NCBI GenBank assembly: GCA_025808875.1
Contig: CP075528.1
Span: 992,001-1,056,000 of the forward strand
From: Enhydrobacter sp.
GTDB lineage: Bacteria > Pseudomonadota > Alphaproteobacteria > Reyranellales > Reyranellaceae
Direction of reading: 5' to 3'
Length of the DNA stretch: 64,000 nucleotides
In this document: one piece after another, positions 23,985 through 31,807 of the stretch
How positions within the stretch are numbered: the first letter of the stretch is position 1
How the letters are laid out: each line of letters begins with the position of its first letter
Notes under the pieces: generated by a model
Databases searched by the model: none
What the model was told of the DNA's origin: nothing
Seen by the model: the letters and a program-made list of their open reading frames with translations, nothing else
Translations under genes and position numbers: made by a program

Positions 23985-25319
23985 CTACCGCGATAACTCC
24001 GGATTGACCTGCCACCGCAAAGGCGGCCGTCCTTTATTGCCGTCGCGCTCGGGCATCGGCACCCGGCGCAGCACGCCCGCCTTCTCGAGGCGGACGATGA
24101 TGTCGTCCGTCCGCTCGGCGTTGACTCTTTCGCTCAGCGCTTCGCGCCTGATGGCCTCGCGCGACACGTCGTCGGACGCCTGGCGCTTCAACCAGAGCGC
24201 CGCGCGGCGCGCCAGCCGGTCGCGCTCGCTGGCGATGCCGTCGAACGCGGCGCGCGCGTTCGGCAGCAGGTGGTCCATCCACAAGGCCCACGCCGCCTCG
24301 AGATGGGGCGTGTCGATGACGGTCGGCGGCGCGGTCGAGCCGCCTTCCGCCCATTCCATGACGCTGCGCAGGCCGGCGAGGCGGGCGAGCGTGTTGGCGC
24401 CCTTGCCGATCCACGCCGCCTCGACACCGTCGGCCGCGCGCATGGACAGGCGGAAGTCGGGCAGCAGCGATTCGAAGAGCGCGCGCGCCTCCGGCGAGAA
24501 GGCGAGCAGGCCGGGCGGCAAATGGAGCAGGCGGCGCAGCGCGCGGGAGATGGTGTCCTCGTCCGGCACCGCATCGAGGCCGCCGCCGATCGCCGGCTCG
24601 GGCCAGGCATAGAGGAAGCACGCGGCGAGGTCCTCGCCGCCGTCCTCGTCGAGCAGCGCCGGCAGCCGCTCGGGCCGCAGGCCGCCCAGGATGCCGAGGC
24701 CGAAGCCCGCGATCTCCATCGGCAGCGGCCCGGGAAAATGCCGCAGGGTCGCGTCGTGGCCGCTCCAGGCGGCCCGCCAGGCGTCGCGCAGCGCGGCGTC
24801 GCCGGCGGCCGAGCCGAGCCACTCCACGAGGTCGTCGCGCCACAGCGTCAGGCCGCGCGGACTCGCCGCGTTGAGGGCGGCGGCGCGCCGCATGTCGAGA
24901 TCGCCCAGCACGAACAGGACCGGGTCGCCGTCCTCTTCCTTCGCCTTCGCCGCCTCGTCGGCCTTCGGCCGCACGGTGTCGACCAGCCGCAGCGCCGCCG
25001 TCATGGCGGCCGACTTGCCGCTCGACGGGCCGCCGACCAGCGCCTGCCAGAGCAGCAGCGGCTCGGCCCACTGCGTGGTGATGTCGACCTGGAGGTTCCG
25101 TCCGACCATCGCCGAGGCGGCGGCGAGGGCGGCATGGGCGGCGAAGTCCAACGGCACCCAGGCGCGCGCCACCGCCCTGGCCCAGGCGCGCCACGCGGGC
25201 GGCAGGAAATCGAGCGGGAAGGGCGCCGGCGTCGGCCGGCCGCCCTCGAGCAGGCGGCGGTCGAGCGGGGCGAAGGGCGCGATGCCCAGGAGCTTGGCGT
25301 GCTGTTCGGCGAGGGGCAT
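23985..25319 (-). CDS. DUF3987-type P-loop protein
   Basis: A 444-aa protein resembling DUF3987 family members, which occur in phages, plasmids and genomic islands and are often linked to primase/helicase-like modules. A Walker A motif GPSSGKS lies at residues 97-103 and a Walker B-like LFVLGDLDM follows at about 130. The C-terminal ~60 residues look like a winged-helix tail. ATG at 25319 has a GGGAGGG ribosome site 4 bases upstream; another ATG at 25394 opens a longer frame but overlaps the promoter. No primase, integrase or other phage gene is adjacent. Role unknown; it may be the relic or core of a mobile element. Confidence 0.72.
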   Translation of the reverse strand: MPLAEQHAKLLGIAPFAPLDRRLLEGGRPTPAPFPLDFLPPAWRAWARAVARAWVPLDFAAHAALAAASAMVGRNLQVDITTQWAEPLLLWQALVGGPSSGKSAAMTAALRLVDTVRPKADEAAKAKEEDGDPVLFVLGDLDMRRAAALNAASPRGLTLWRDDLVEWLGSAAGDAALRDAWRAAWSGHDATLRHFPGPLPMEIAGFGLGILGGLRPERLPALLDEDGGEDLAACFLYAWPEPAIGGGLDAVPDEDTISRALRRLLHLPPGLLAFSPEARALFESLLPDFRLSMRAADGVEAAWIGKGANTLARLAGLRSVMEWAEGGSTAPPTVIDTPHLEAAWALWMDHLLPNARAAFDGIASERDRLARRAALWLKRQASDDVSREAIRREALSERVNAERTDDIIVRLEKAGVLRRVPMPERDGNKGRPPLRWQVNPELSR

Positions 25320-25349
25320 GAGGCCCTCCCTGTGATGGTTGGGAAGGCC

Positions 25350-25378
25350 GATGTAGGATGAAACGAATGAAGTGTCAA
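25350..25378 (-). promoter_or_regulatory. Sigma-70-like promoter for the DUF3987 gene
   Basis: On the minus strand, a perfect -35 TTGACA (25373-25378), a 17-nt spacer and a weak -10 TACATC (25350-25355) lie ~30 bases upstream of the ATG at 25319. The surrounding 25340-25400 stretch is AT-rich compared with the flanks. Confidence 0.5.
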
Positions 25379-25512
25379 TGTTTTGTACAGTCATAATTTG
25401 TCGACTGGCGCGAATTCACCCGCTACGCTCGGCGTCCTCAAGACCGCCAAGCCGGCGAAGTGGACGACGTCATTGGTTGCCTGCGGGCCTTCCGCTTCAG
25501 GACGGAGGAGTC

Positions 25513-25638
25513 GTGATCGGCGGCGGCAACCGCTCGGTCCTGTCGCGAAAATTCGACGCCTTCCTCGCCGTGAGGGGATGGAAGGAGACGCAGTTCCATA
25601 CCTCGATCAAGGTCGATCGGTCGACGCGGGAGACCTGC
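25513..25638 (+). pseudogene. Possible remnant of a BglII-like restriction endonuclease N-terminus
   Basis: The ~400-bp stretch between the DUF3987 gene and the transporter has no full gene. One frame from 25513 reads VIGGGNRSVLSRKFDAFLAV then RGWKETQFHTSIKVD and runs on without family-like sequence. From memory, this pattern (a small N-terminal helix followed by GWxExxF and a strand) resembles the start of BglII-type nucleases. The expected PTHxxD and EVEWNNKD catalytic blocks do not follow in any frame I could read, so it would be a truncated relic. Assignment is tentative; it could also be an unrelated degraded gene. Confidence 0.35.
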
Positions 25639-25720
25639 CAAAGCGAAGAGTCGCCCGGCCGACCGACCTCGGCCATTCTGCTTCGGGAACCCGAACCGCA
25701 TCTCTCGCAAGGCGGCCGCA

Positions 25721-27418
25721 TTGCTCTCGTCTCCGGTCTGGCAGATCCTTCGCCGCACGGGCGCCACCGTTGCCGGCGTCCTCGCGGCCGTCGCCGCCGG
25801 CGTCGGCGTGTGGTTCCGTATCACCTTCGTCGATCTCGGCCGGCAGCTCCGCTGGTCCTACCTGCCGCCGCTGATGGTCTACCTGGCGGCCGGCATCTCC
25901 AGCCTGACGGCGATCGTCGGCACCTTCTTCGTGAAGGATTATCTCGGCCTGTCGGCCGCCTTCCTGGCCGGGCTCGCCTTCTGGGCCGGCATCCCGTGGG
26001 CGCTCAAGATGCCGCTCGGTCATCTGGTCGACCTGATGTGGCGCTGGAAGGCGCTGCTGGTCTGGCTCGGCGCCGGGCTGATCGCCGCCAGCGTCGTCAT
26101 CATGTACGCCCTGATCGCCCACACCGGAACGATGACCGCGATCTTGCCGGCGGGGGCCTGGTACGTGCTCGCCGTCCTGCTGGCGCCCGTCGGCTACGTC
26201 GTCCAGGACGTGGTGGCGGACGCCATGACGGTCGAGGCGGTGCCCCGGTTCGACGCGGACGGAAGGCCGTTCGCCGAACCCGAGATCAAGGCCATGCACA
26301 CCACCATGCAGACGCTCGGCCGCTTCGCCATCATCGGCGGGACGGTCGCCGTGTCGGCGGTCAACGTCGTGATGTTCGAGGGCGTCGAGGCGCTCGGGGA
26401 GGCCGAGAAGGCCGCCATCTATGCCGACATCTACCTGCTGGCGCTGTTCATCCCCGCCGTCTCCGTCGCCGGCGTGACCTTGGGATCGCTGACGCTGCGC
26501 CGGCGCGCCAGACGGCTGCGCGCAAGCGGCGTCGCGGAGGCGGAGATCGAGGCGGCCGTCCTCGCCCCGTCGGAAAAGGTCAGGCCCAACTGGCTGATCC
26601 TCGGCGGCAGCGCCGCCTTCGTCGTCTTCAGCGTGGCGACCGGCGTCGCCGAGGTCCCTCATGCGCAGGAGATCATCTTCGCCGGCTCGCTCGCGATCGT
26701 CGTGTTCCTGATCCGGCGCCTCCTGTTCGAGCTCGCGCCCGACCTGCGCGGCCCGCTGATCGGCACCGCCATCGTCATCTTCGTGTTCCGCGCGATGCCG
26801 CAGCCGGGGCCCGGCGCCACCTGGTTCCAGATCGACGCCCTCGGCTTCGACCAGCAGTTCCTCTCGGTGCTGTCGCTGATCACCTCGGTGCTGACGCTCG
26901 CCGGCCTGGTCGTGCTGCGGCCGCTGATGGCGAGCCGCTCGATCGCCCATATCGTCGCGCTGCTGACCATCGCCTTCGGCGTGCTGTCGTTGCCCAACAT
27001 CGGCCTGTACTACGGCGTGCAGCACTGGACGGCGGCGTGGACCGGCGGCGTCGTCGATGCGCGCTTCATCGCCATCATCGACACGGCGCTGGAATCGCCG
27101 CTCGGCCAGGTGGCGATGATCCCGCTGCTGGCCTGGATCGCGCGCAACGCGCCGGTCAACCTCAAGGCGACCTTCTTCGCGGTGATGGCGTCGTTCACCA
27201 ATCTCGCCCTCTCGGCCAGCGCGCTGCTCACCCGGTACCTCAACGAGATCTTCGTCGTGACGCGGGAAGTCCGCGATCCCGCGACCGGCGCCATCGCGAC
27301 CGCCGCCGACTACGGCGAGCTCGGCTGGCTCCTGATAACGGTCGCCCTCCTCGGCGTTGCGGTCCCGCTGGCGGCGATCCTGATAGTGCAGGCCAGCCGC
27401 CTGCGGACGGAGCAGTGA
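25721..27418 (+). CDS. BT1/FBT-like major facilitator transporter
   Basis: A 565-aa integral membrane protein with about 12-14 hydrophobic segments. The region TFFVKDYLGLSAAFLAGLAFWAGIPWALKMPLGHLVD resembles the folate-biopterin transporter (BT1) family's first conserved block (a KDxLGL segment followed by PWxxKP). Charged loops (about residues 175-195 and 260-285) separate the bundles. The start is a TTG with only a modest upstream purine run, so the exact N-terminus is uncertain. It converges on the amidohydrolase with no gap. Substrate unknown; folate/pterin transport is a family-based guess only. Confidence 0.7.
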   Translation: MLSSPVWQILRRTGATVAGVLAAVAAGVGVWFRITFVDLGRQLRWSYLPPLMVYLAAGISSLTAIVGTFFVKDYLGLSAAFLAGLAFWAGIPWALKMPLGHLVDLMWRWKALLVWLGAGLIAASVVIMYALIAHTGTMTAILPAGAWYVLAVLLAPVGYVVQDVVADAMTVEAVPRFDADGRPFAEPEIKAMHTTMQTLGRFAIIGGTVAVSAVNVVMFEGVEALGEAEKAAIYADIYLLALFIPAVSVAGVTLGSLTLRRRARRLRASGVAEAEIEAAVLAPSEKVRPNWLILGGSAAFVVFSVATGVAEVPHAQEIIFAGSLAIVVFLIRRLLFELAPDLRGPLIGTAIVIFVFRAMPQPGPGATWFQIDALGFDQQFLSVLSLITSVLTLAGLVVLRPLMASRSIAHIVALLTIAFGVLSLPNIGLYYGVQHWTAAWTGGVVDARFIAIIDTALESPLGQVAMIPLLAWIARNAPVNLKATFFAVMASFTNLALSASALLTRYLNEIFVVTREVRDPATGAIATAADYGELGWLLITVALLGVAVPLAAILIVQASRLRTEQ

Positions 27419-27419
27419 T

Positions 27420-28364
27420 TCAGCCCGGCACCGACAGCCGGTAGAACGAAGCGGCGTTCCTCCAGAAGAAGCGCTCGCGGTCGGCCGGCGAGCGGTCGGC
27501 CAGCATGCGGTCGAGGGAACGGACCAGCGTGTCGTAGTCGATCCTGAGGCCGGCGACGGGAAAGTTGCTGGCGAACATGCAGCGCTCGATGCCGAAGATC
27601 GCGATCGCCTCGCGCACGATCCGCCGGTTCGACTCGTAGTCCCAGGCGCTGTCCTTGAGGCCGAACTCCGAGACCTTGACGTGGACGTTGGGCTGGCGCG
27701 CGACGGCTTCCATGCCGCGGCGCCAGGCGGCGAGGCCCGCCTCGCTGCGATCCCACGGAAAGCCGGTATGGTTGAGCACGATCGCGGTGCGCGGGAACTG
27801 GCGCGCCACCTCGGCCGCCTCCGCGAGATGCCACGAGGGCACGCGCAGATCCCACGACAGGCCGTGCTTCTCGAGCAGGGTGAAGCCCTGCAGCCACTTC
27901 TCGTCCTGCATGGTGCCCGGCGCGCCGGGGGTCATGGCATCGGGGCGAAGCGAGGTCACCGGCTTGGAGCGGATGCCGCGCACCAGCGGAAAGCGCGCCT
28001 GGGCGGCGATGATCTCCCCGGCATCGTCGGTGTGGAACCAGGCATGGGCGACGATGGCGCCGGGAAAGCCGCGGCGCGCGTTCACGCCGGTCAGCCATTC
28101 GGTCTCGGCGACCTGTTTGGCGCGGTCCATCTCGGCTTCGCAATGCACCGTCGCGAGCACGTTGTGGGCGCTCGCATCCCGCAGATAGTCGTCCGGCAGG
28201 TAGTCGCGCTTGAGCGCATCGTAGGCACCCAGGAAGAAATGCGGCTCGGGCGCGTCGGTGAGGAAGGGATAGCGATTGGCCTTCAGGTCCCACAGATGGT
28301 GGTGCGCGTCGATCAGCGTGACCGCGCCGGGCGCGTCGTTCCATCGGCCGCTGATGGTCTTCAT
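27420..28364 (-). CDS. Amidohydrolase family 2 protein (lactonase-like)
   Basis: A 314-aa TIM-barrel metal hydrolase of the amidohydrolase-2 group, which includes fuconolactonase and 2-pyrone-4,6-dicarboxylate lactonase. The metal site HHHLWD follows LIDA near residue 20. Further blocks are HAWFH, VRGIR, IVLNHTGFPWD and the late Asp/Asn region FASNFPVAGLRIDYD. The ATG overlaps the stop of the hicB frame (ATGA). It converges with the transporter at 27418. It probably opens a lactone from sugar or aromatic breakdown; the exact substrate cannot be called. Confidence 0.85.
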   Translation of the reverse strand: MKTISGRWNDAPGAVTLIDAHHHLWDLKANRYPFLTDAPEPHFFLGAYDALKRDYLPDDYLRDASAHNVLATVHCEAEMDRAKQVAETEWLTGVNARRGFPGAIVAHAWFHTDDAGEIIAAQARFPLVRGIRSKPVTSLRPDAMTPGAPGTMQDEKWLQGFTLLEKHGLSWDLRVPSWHLAEAAEVARQFPRTAIVLNHTGFPWDRSEAGLAAWRRGMEAVARQPNVHVKVSEFGLKDSAWDYESNRRIVREAIAIFGIERCMFASNFPVAGLRIDYDTLVRSLDRMLADRSPADRERFFWRNAASFYRLSVPG

Positions 28365-29005
28365 GAGCGCCGACCTCGGCCCTTCGGCTTCCCGGGCGTT
28401 TCATGCCACCTTTCCGAGGAGGCAGGCCGCTCGCCGATATGGATGTGCACGCCGGCGTTGGCGAGAGAGTCTGCGATGCATCGGCTGAGCGTCGCGTCGG
28501 CTGTCGGCCGAGAGGAATAGCGCGCCGCGGCAGCCTCTCCGAAGCCGTGCAACCGAGGGGAGGAGCCCCGGGTACCGACGGGGCCCATTTCAGCGGCCAT
28601 TGGTTCCGTCGAGAAGGGGCGCAGCCGGGTATTCAGCGCCGAGGCGAAGTAAGCCGAGCGAGTGAGACCCTGCTCGTTGGCGGCGCGATCGACGCGCTTC
28701 AGCAGAGCCTCGTCGATGGAGAGGGAAATCTTGATGCTCTTGCCCGGCACTTCCACCGGGATGAGGGCGCGACCGACTTCCTCGACCTCGGGGTCCGTCT
28801 CGATCTGGTCGAACTCCCGCGCCTCAGGGACGGGATGACCGTCCTCGACCAGGTCCCGCACGTAGTCGTTGGCGAACTCGATGGCGAAGCTCAAGGCCTC
28901 GGCGCGCGTCGCGCCGGCCGCATTGACGCCCGGCAAATCGGGAACGTGGGCGAAGAATTCGCCCCCGCTGTTCTGCTCGAGAATGGCGACGTAGTAGGCC
29001 GACAT
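28361..29005 (-). CDS. hicB: HicB antitoxin, with an unusual long C-terminal tail
   Basis: HicB neutralises the mRNA-cutting toxin HicA and binds its own promoter. Residues 1-~75 form the partial RNase H-like HicB fold (MSAYYVAILEQNSGGEFFAHVPDLPGVNAAG). Residues ~92-127 look like a ribbon-helix-helix DNA-binding unit (KSIKISLSIDEALLKRVDRAANEQGLTRSAYF). A normal HicB would end near residue 127. Here ~87 more residues of low-complexity, Gly/Arg-rich sequence follow, up to a stop inside the next gene's ATG. The tail may be an artefact of a lost stop codon. The gene lies 37 bp after hicA. Confidence 0.82.
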   Translation of the reverse strand: MSAYYVAILEQNSGGEFFAHVPDLPGVNAAGATRAEALSFAIEFANDYVRDLVEDGHPVPEAREFDQIETDPEVEEVGRALIPVEVPGKSIKISLSIDEALLKRVDRAANEQGLTRSAYFASALNTRLRPFSTEPMAAEMGPVGTRGSSPRLHGFGEAAAARYSSRPTADATLSRCIADSLANAGVHIHIGERPASSERWHETPGKPKGRGRRS

Positions 29006-29042
29006 CGTGTTCTCCTGTCTTGCGATCGCGAGGGCAAAGCTC

Positions 29043-29231
29043 TCAGCGCAACTTGATCCTGGTCTGTCGCTCGATGCTCCTGAGCGTACCAAGTGGCAGA
29101 TCCTTCTTGGGATGCGGGACCGTCGCCTTTCCGGCGATGGTCGGATGCTTGAAGTGGATGTGACTCCCTTTCTGGCCAACTTCGTACCAGCCGGCCGCCA
29201 TTAGCTTGGCGATCCCGGACTTGCTGTCCAT
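29043..29231 (-). CDS. hicA: HicA toxin (mRNA interferase)
   Basis: A 62-aa HicA with the double-stranded-RNA-binding-like fold: KLMAAGWYEVGQKGSHIHFKHP carries the catalytic His (GSHIHF), then ATVPHPKKDLPLGTLRSIERQTRIKL. The length is typical. A GAGGGA ribosome site precedes the ATG. Upstream, an AT-rich stretch (29240-29290) offers TTGCTT and CATATG hexamers at 17-nt spacing as a possible promoter. The frame is open upstream without a stop into a STAS-like domain (next entry), so a longer fusion product is possible. hicA-hicB order is standard. Confidence 0.85.
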   Translation of the reverse strand: MDSKSGIAKLMAAGWYEVGQKGSHIHFKHPTIAGKATVPHPKKDLPLGTLRSIERQTRIKLR

Positions 29232-29708
29232 ACAAGATCCCTCTCCCAAGGTGCCCATATGACTAAAAGTATGGAGAAAAGCAATCCATAACCTCCAGAT
29301 GGAGGTAGATTTTACCCCTTGGTGTCCCGCGTGCCACTCCCGAACCGCCGGCTCGTCGAGCCAGGCCCGCGCCGATCGCGCGTCGGTGAAGAGGCGCATG
29401 GGGCGGCGGGCGGCGGCCAGCATGCCGAGCACGCGGGCGTACCGGGCGGTCTCGGAGGGAACGACGACGGCGAGCGGCCCCGGTTCGTGGACCGCATGCA
29501 TGCCGCGCATGCGAATCCCGAGCGCCAGGATGTCGTCGAGACCCATCGCCGCCTCGCCGTGGCCGCCGTCGAACAGCTTGCGGTAGCCATCGGCCCCGGC
29601 GCCGGCGAGGTCGTCGAGGAACTTTTCCATCTCGCGGCGCTCGACGGCGCCGTCGGCGACCGCCGTCACCAGCCGTTCCTTCGAATCGATGGTCCAGCGA
29701 AGAGGCAT
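29043..29708 (-). CDS. SpoIIAA/STAS-like domain ORF reading in frame into HicA
   Basis: From ATG 29708 the frame encodes ~130 residues (MPLRWTIDSKERLVTAVADG...FDGGHGEAAMGLDDILALGIRMRG) like small SpoIIAA/STAS-type proteins of Proteobacteria, up to about ...AVREWHAGHQG. It then continues with no stop through ~30 residues of AT-rich, unrelated sequence straight into HicA, giving a 222-aa frame. The simplest reading is that the hicAB insert removed the native 3' end of this gene. Whether a fused protein is made is unknown. The ATG overlaps the permease stop by one base (TGATG), so it belongs to the permease transcript. STAS-domain role unknown. Confidence 0.6.
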   Translation of the reverse strand: MPLRWTIDSKERLVTAVADGAVERREMEKFLDDLAGAGADGYRKLFDGGHGEAAMGLDDILALGIRMRGMHAVHEPGPLAVVVPSETARYARVLGMLAAARRPMRLFTDARSARAWLDEPAVREWHAGHQGVKSTSIWRLWIAFLHTFSHMGTLGEGSCMDSKSGIAKLMAAGWYEVGQKGSHIHFKHPTIAGKATVPHPKKDLPLGTLRSIERQTRIKLR

Positions 29709-31192
29709 CACGACCTCGTCCGATCGGCCGGCGTCGCGCCGGCGGCATCCCGGGCAAACGCCTCCTCGGGAGACAGCACGAGGCGATGGCGGCCGACGAG
29801 GGCGAACCAGGCGATGCCCAGCGCGAACCAGGCGCAGACGCCCAGCACGCCCGCCACGAACACCGGGTCGAGGAGCTGGAAGACGAGGGTGAGCGCGGCC
29901 AGCGCGATGGTGACGAGGGCGCCGGCGATGCCGAACGGCGAGCGGTAGGGCCGCTGCAGCTGCGGCAGGCGCCGGCGCAGCACGATGAAGCTCACCGCCT
30001 GCAGCAGGTAGGAGAGCATGGCGCCGGCCACCGCCATGTTGAGCAGCATGCCCTGGATGACGGCGCCGCCCCGTTCGGCGCCCAGGGCGAACCACAGCGC
30101 GAACATCAGCGCCAGCGCGACGGCCGCGCCGGCCAGCAGCGCGACGTGCGGCGTCCTGTGGCGCGGATGGGTGATCGACAGGAAGCGCGGGAAATAGCCG
30201 GCGCGCGACAGCGAGTAGATCTGCCGGCCCTGGGCGAACAGGATGGTGTGGAACGAGGCGATCAGCCCGACGCAGGCGACCAGCGCCAGCGCCCTGGCGA
30301 GAGGCTCGCCGAAGGTGGCGCGAAAGCCGTCGAGCAGCGGCTCGCCCGAGCCGCCGAGCGCGAAGGCGCCGGGCGCCACCGACGGATTGAGCCACAGGAT
30401 CAGCCCGGCCGAGACGACCAGGGTGAGGAAGCCGGCGACGATGCCCTTCGGCATGTCGCGGCTCGGCTCGAGCGATTCCTCGGCGGCGAGCGGCAGCTGC
30501 TCGATGGCGAGGAACAGCCAAACCGCGAAGGGCATGGCGGCGAGCGCGCCGGTCAGGCCGAACGGCAGCAGCGGCCCGTCGCCGCCGGCCAGCGCGACCG
30601 GCTTGCCGTCCGGGCCGGCGCCGATGTCGAGGGCGAAGCGACGGAAGTCGGCGACCGGCAGCGCCGAGATCCAGAACACCGCGAGGCAGGCGAGCGCCGC
30701 GAGCGTGACGGCGACGGTGACCCTGAAGGAGAGCTCGACTCCCAGCACGTTCAGCGCCACGAACACGGCATAGCCCGCCACCCAGTAGGCCGGCAGCCAG
30801 GCGGGCGGCGTGCCCAGCACGGCGGCGAGATAGGTGGCGAGGAAGGAGACGACGACGGCCGGCGTCAGCACGTACTCGACGTTCTCGCACAGCCCGGTGA
30901 CGAAGCCGCCCCACGGACCCAGGGAGGCGCGGGCGAAGGAATAGGCGCCGCCGGTGTGGGGCAGCGCGGCGCCCATCTCGGCGATGCTGAAGACCAGGCC
31001 GACATACATGATCGCGACCAGCAGGGCCGCGAGCGCGAAGCCGCCCCAGCCGCCCGCCAGCAGGCCGAGGTTCCAGCCCGAATAGTGGCCCGAGATCACC
31101 GCGCCGACGCCGAGCGCCCACAGCGAGGCGGCCCCGGCGTAGCGCCGCAAGCCGCGGCGGGCGAAATAGTCGGGCGGGACGGGCTGGTACAT
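29708..31192 (-). CDS. APC-family amino acid/amine permease (ethanolamine permease-like)
   Basis: A 494-aa inner-membrane transporter with 12 expected spans. Family marks are ALGVGAVISGHYSGWNLGLLAGGWGG in TM1 (the substrate-site helix break), EMGAALPHTGGAYSFARASLGPWGGF in TM3 and EESLEPSRDMPKGIVAGF. The GAVISGHYSGWN form recalls ethanolamine permeases. ATG at 31192 has no strong ribosome site; the frame is open upstream. No ethanolamine ammonia-lyase is adjacent, so the substrate is uncertain. It diverges from the cupin gene across a 57-bp gap that holds a perfect hairpin. Confidence 0.87.
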   Translation of the reverse strand: MYQPVPPDYFARRGLRRYAGAASLWALGVGAVISGHYSGWNLGLLAGGWGGFALAALLVAIMYVGLVFSIAEMGAALPHTGGAYSFARASLGPWGGFVTGLCENVEYVLTPAVVVSFLATYLAAVLGTPPAWLPAYWVAGYAVFVALNVLGVELSFRVTVAVTLAALACLAVFWISALPVADFRRFALDIGAGPDGKPVALAGGDGPLLPFGLTGALAAMPFAVWLFLAIEQLPLAAEESLEPSRDMPKGIVAGFLTLVVSAGLILWLNPSVAPGAFALGGSGEPLLDGFRATFGEPLARALALVACVGLIASFHTILFAQGRQIYSLSRAGYFPRFLSITHPRHRTPHVALLAGAAVALALMFALWFALGAERGGAVIQGMLLNMAVAGAMLSYLLQAVSFIVLRRRLPQLQRPYRSPFGIAGALVTIALAALTLVFQLLDPVFVAGVLGVCAWFALGIAWFALVGRHRLVLSPEEAFARDAAGATPADRTRS

Positions 31193-31209
31193 GCGGCGCT
31201 TCTTGTCCT

Positions 31210-31234
31210 CCCCTTGCCGGAATCCGGCAAGGGG
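31210..31234. repeat. Perfect 11-bp hairpin between divergent genes
   Basis: CCCCTTGCCGG-AAT-CCGGCAAGGGG forms a perfect 11-bp stem with a 3-nt loop in the 57-bp divergent space between the permease and cupin starts. A terminator is not expected there, so it is more likely an operator or a repeated extragenic palindrome. Confidence 0.7.
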
Positions 31235-31249
31235 ACGAAAGTGCGGGCC

Positions 31250-31807
31250 ATGTCCATCGAGCCGCAGGCCCTTCTGTTCGCCGACGACGGCGCGACGCCG
31301 AACAACCCGCGCCTGCCGCTGCTGCTCTATCGCGGCGCGGTGCCGACCGACGGCCTGCGCGATCCGGCGGCCGCGTTCGAGGCGGCGTTCGCGCGCCACG
31401 GCTGGGGCCACGGCTGGCGCAACGGCATCTTCGCCTTCGAGCATTTCCACTTGCGCGCGCACGAGGTGCTGGGCATCGCCCGCGGCACGGCGCGGGTCGC
31501 CTTTGGCGGCGCGCGCGGCGCGACGGTCGAGCTGGGGCCGGGCGACGTCGCCGTGCTGCCGGCCGGCGTCGGCCATCGCCGCATCGCCGCCAGCGCCGAC
31601 CTGCTGGTGGTCGGCGCCTATCCGGCGAACGGCGGCGACGCCGCACACGCCACACCCTCTCCGGCGGCTGATCGGGTGGCGGACCGCGCGGCTGATCGCG
31701 CGGCGGCGATCGCCTCGGTCGCGCGCGTGCCGCTGCCCGAGCAGGATCCGGTGTATGGACGGGACGGGCCGCTGACCCGGTTGTGGCGCCAGCCGGAGGA
31801 ACGATGA
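31250..31807 (+). CDS. Cupin-domain protein (YjlB-like)
   Basis: A 185-aa single-domain cupin. The metal-site region FAFEHFHLRAHEVLGIARGTARVAFGG (His, His, Glu) and the second motif GPGDVAVLPAGVGHRRI are clear. It resembles YjlB-like cupins of unknown reaction. An in-frame GTG at 31241 is the alternative start. The stop overlaps the next gene's ATG (ATGA), so it is coupled with the serine hydrolase. A short Asp/Arg/Ala repeat (DRVADRAADRAA) occurs near residue 140. Confidence 0.82.
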   Translation: MSIEPQALLFADDGATPNNPRLPLLLYRGAVPTDGLRDPAAAFEAAFARHGWGHGWRNGIFAFEHFHLRAHEVLGIARGTARVAFGGARGATVELGPGDVAVLPAGVGHRRIAASADLLVVGAYPANGGDAAHATPSPAADRVADRAADRAAAIASVARVPLPEQDPVYGRDGPLTRLWRQPEER

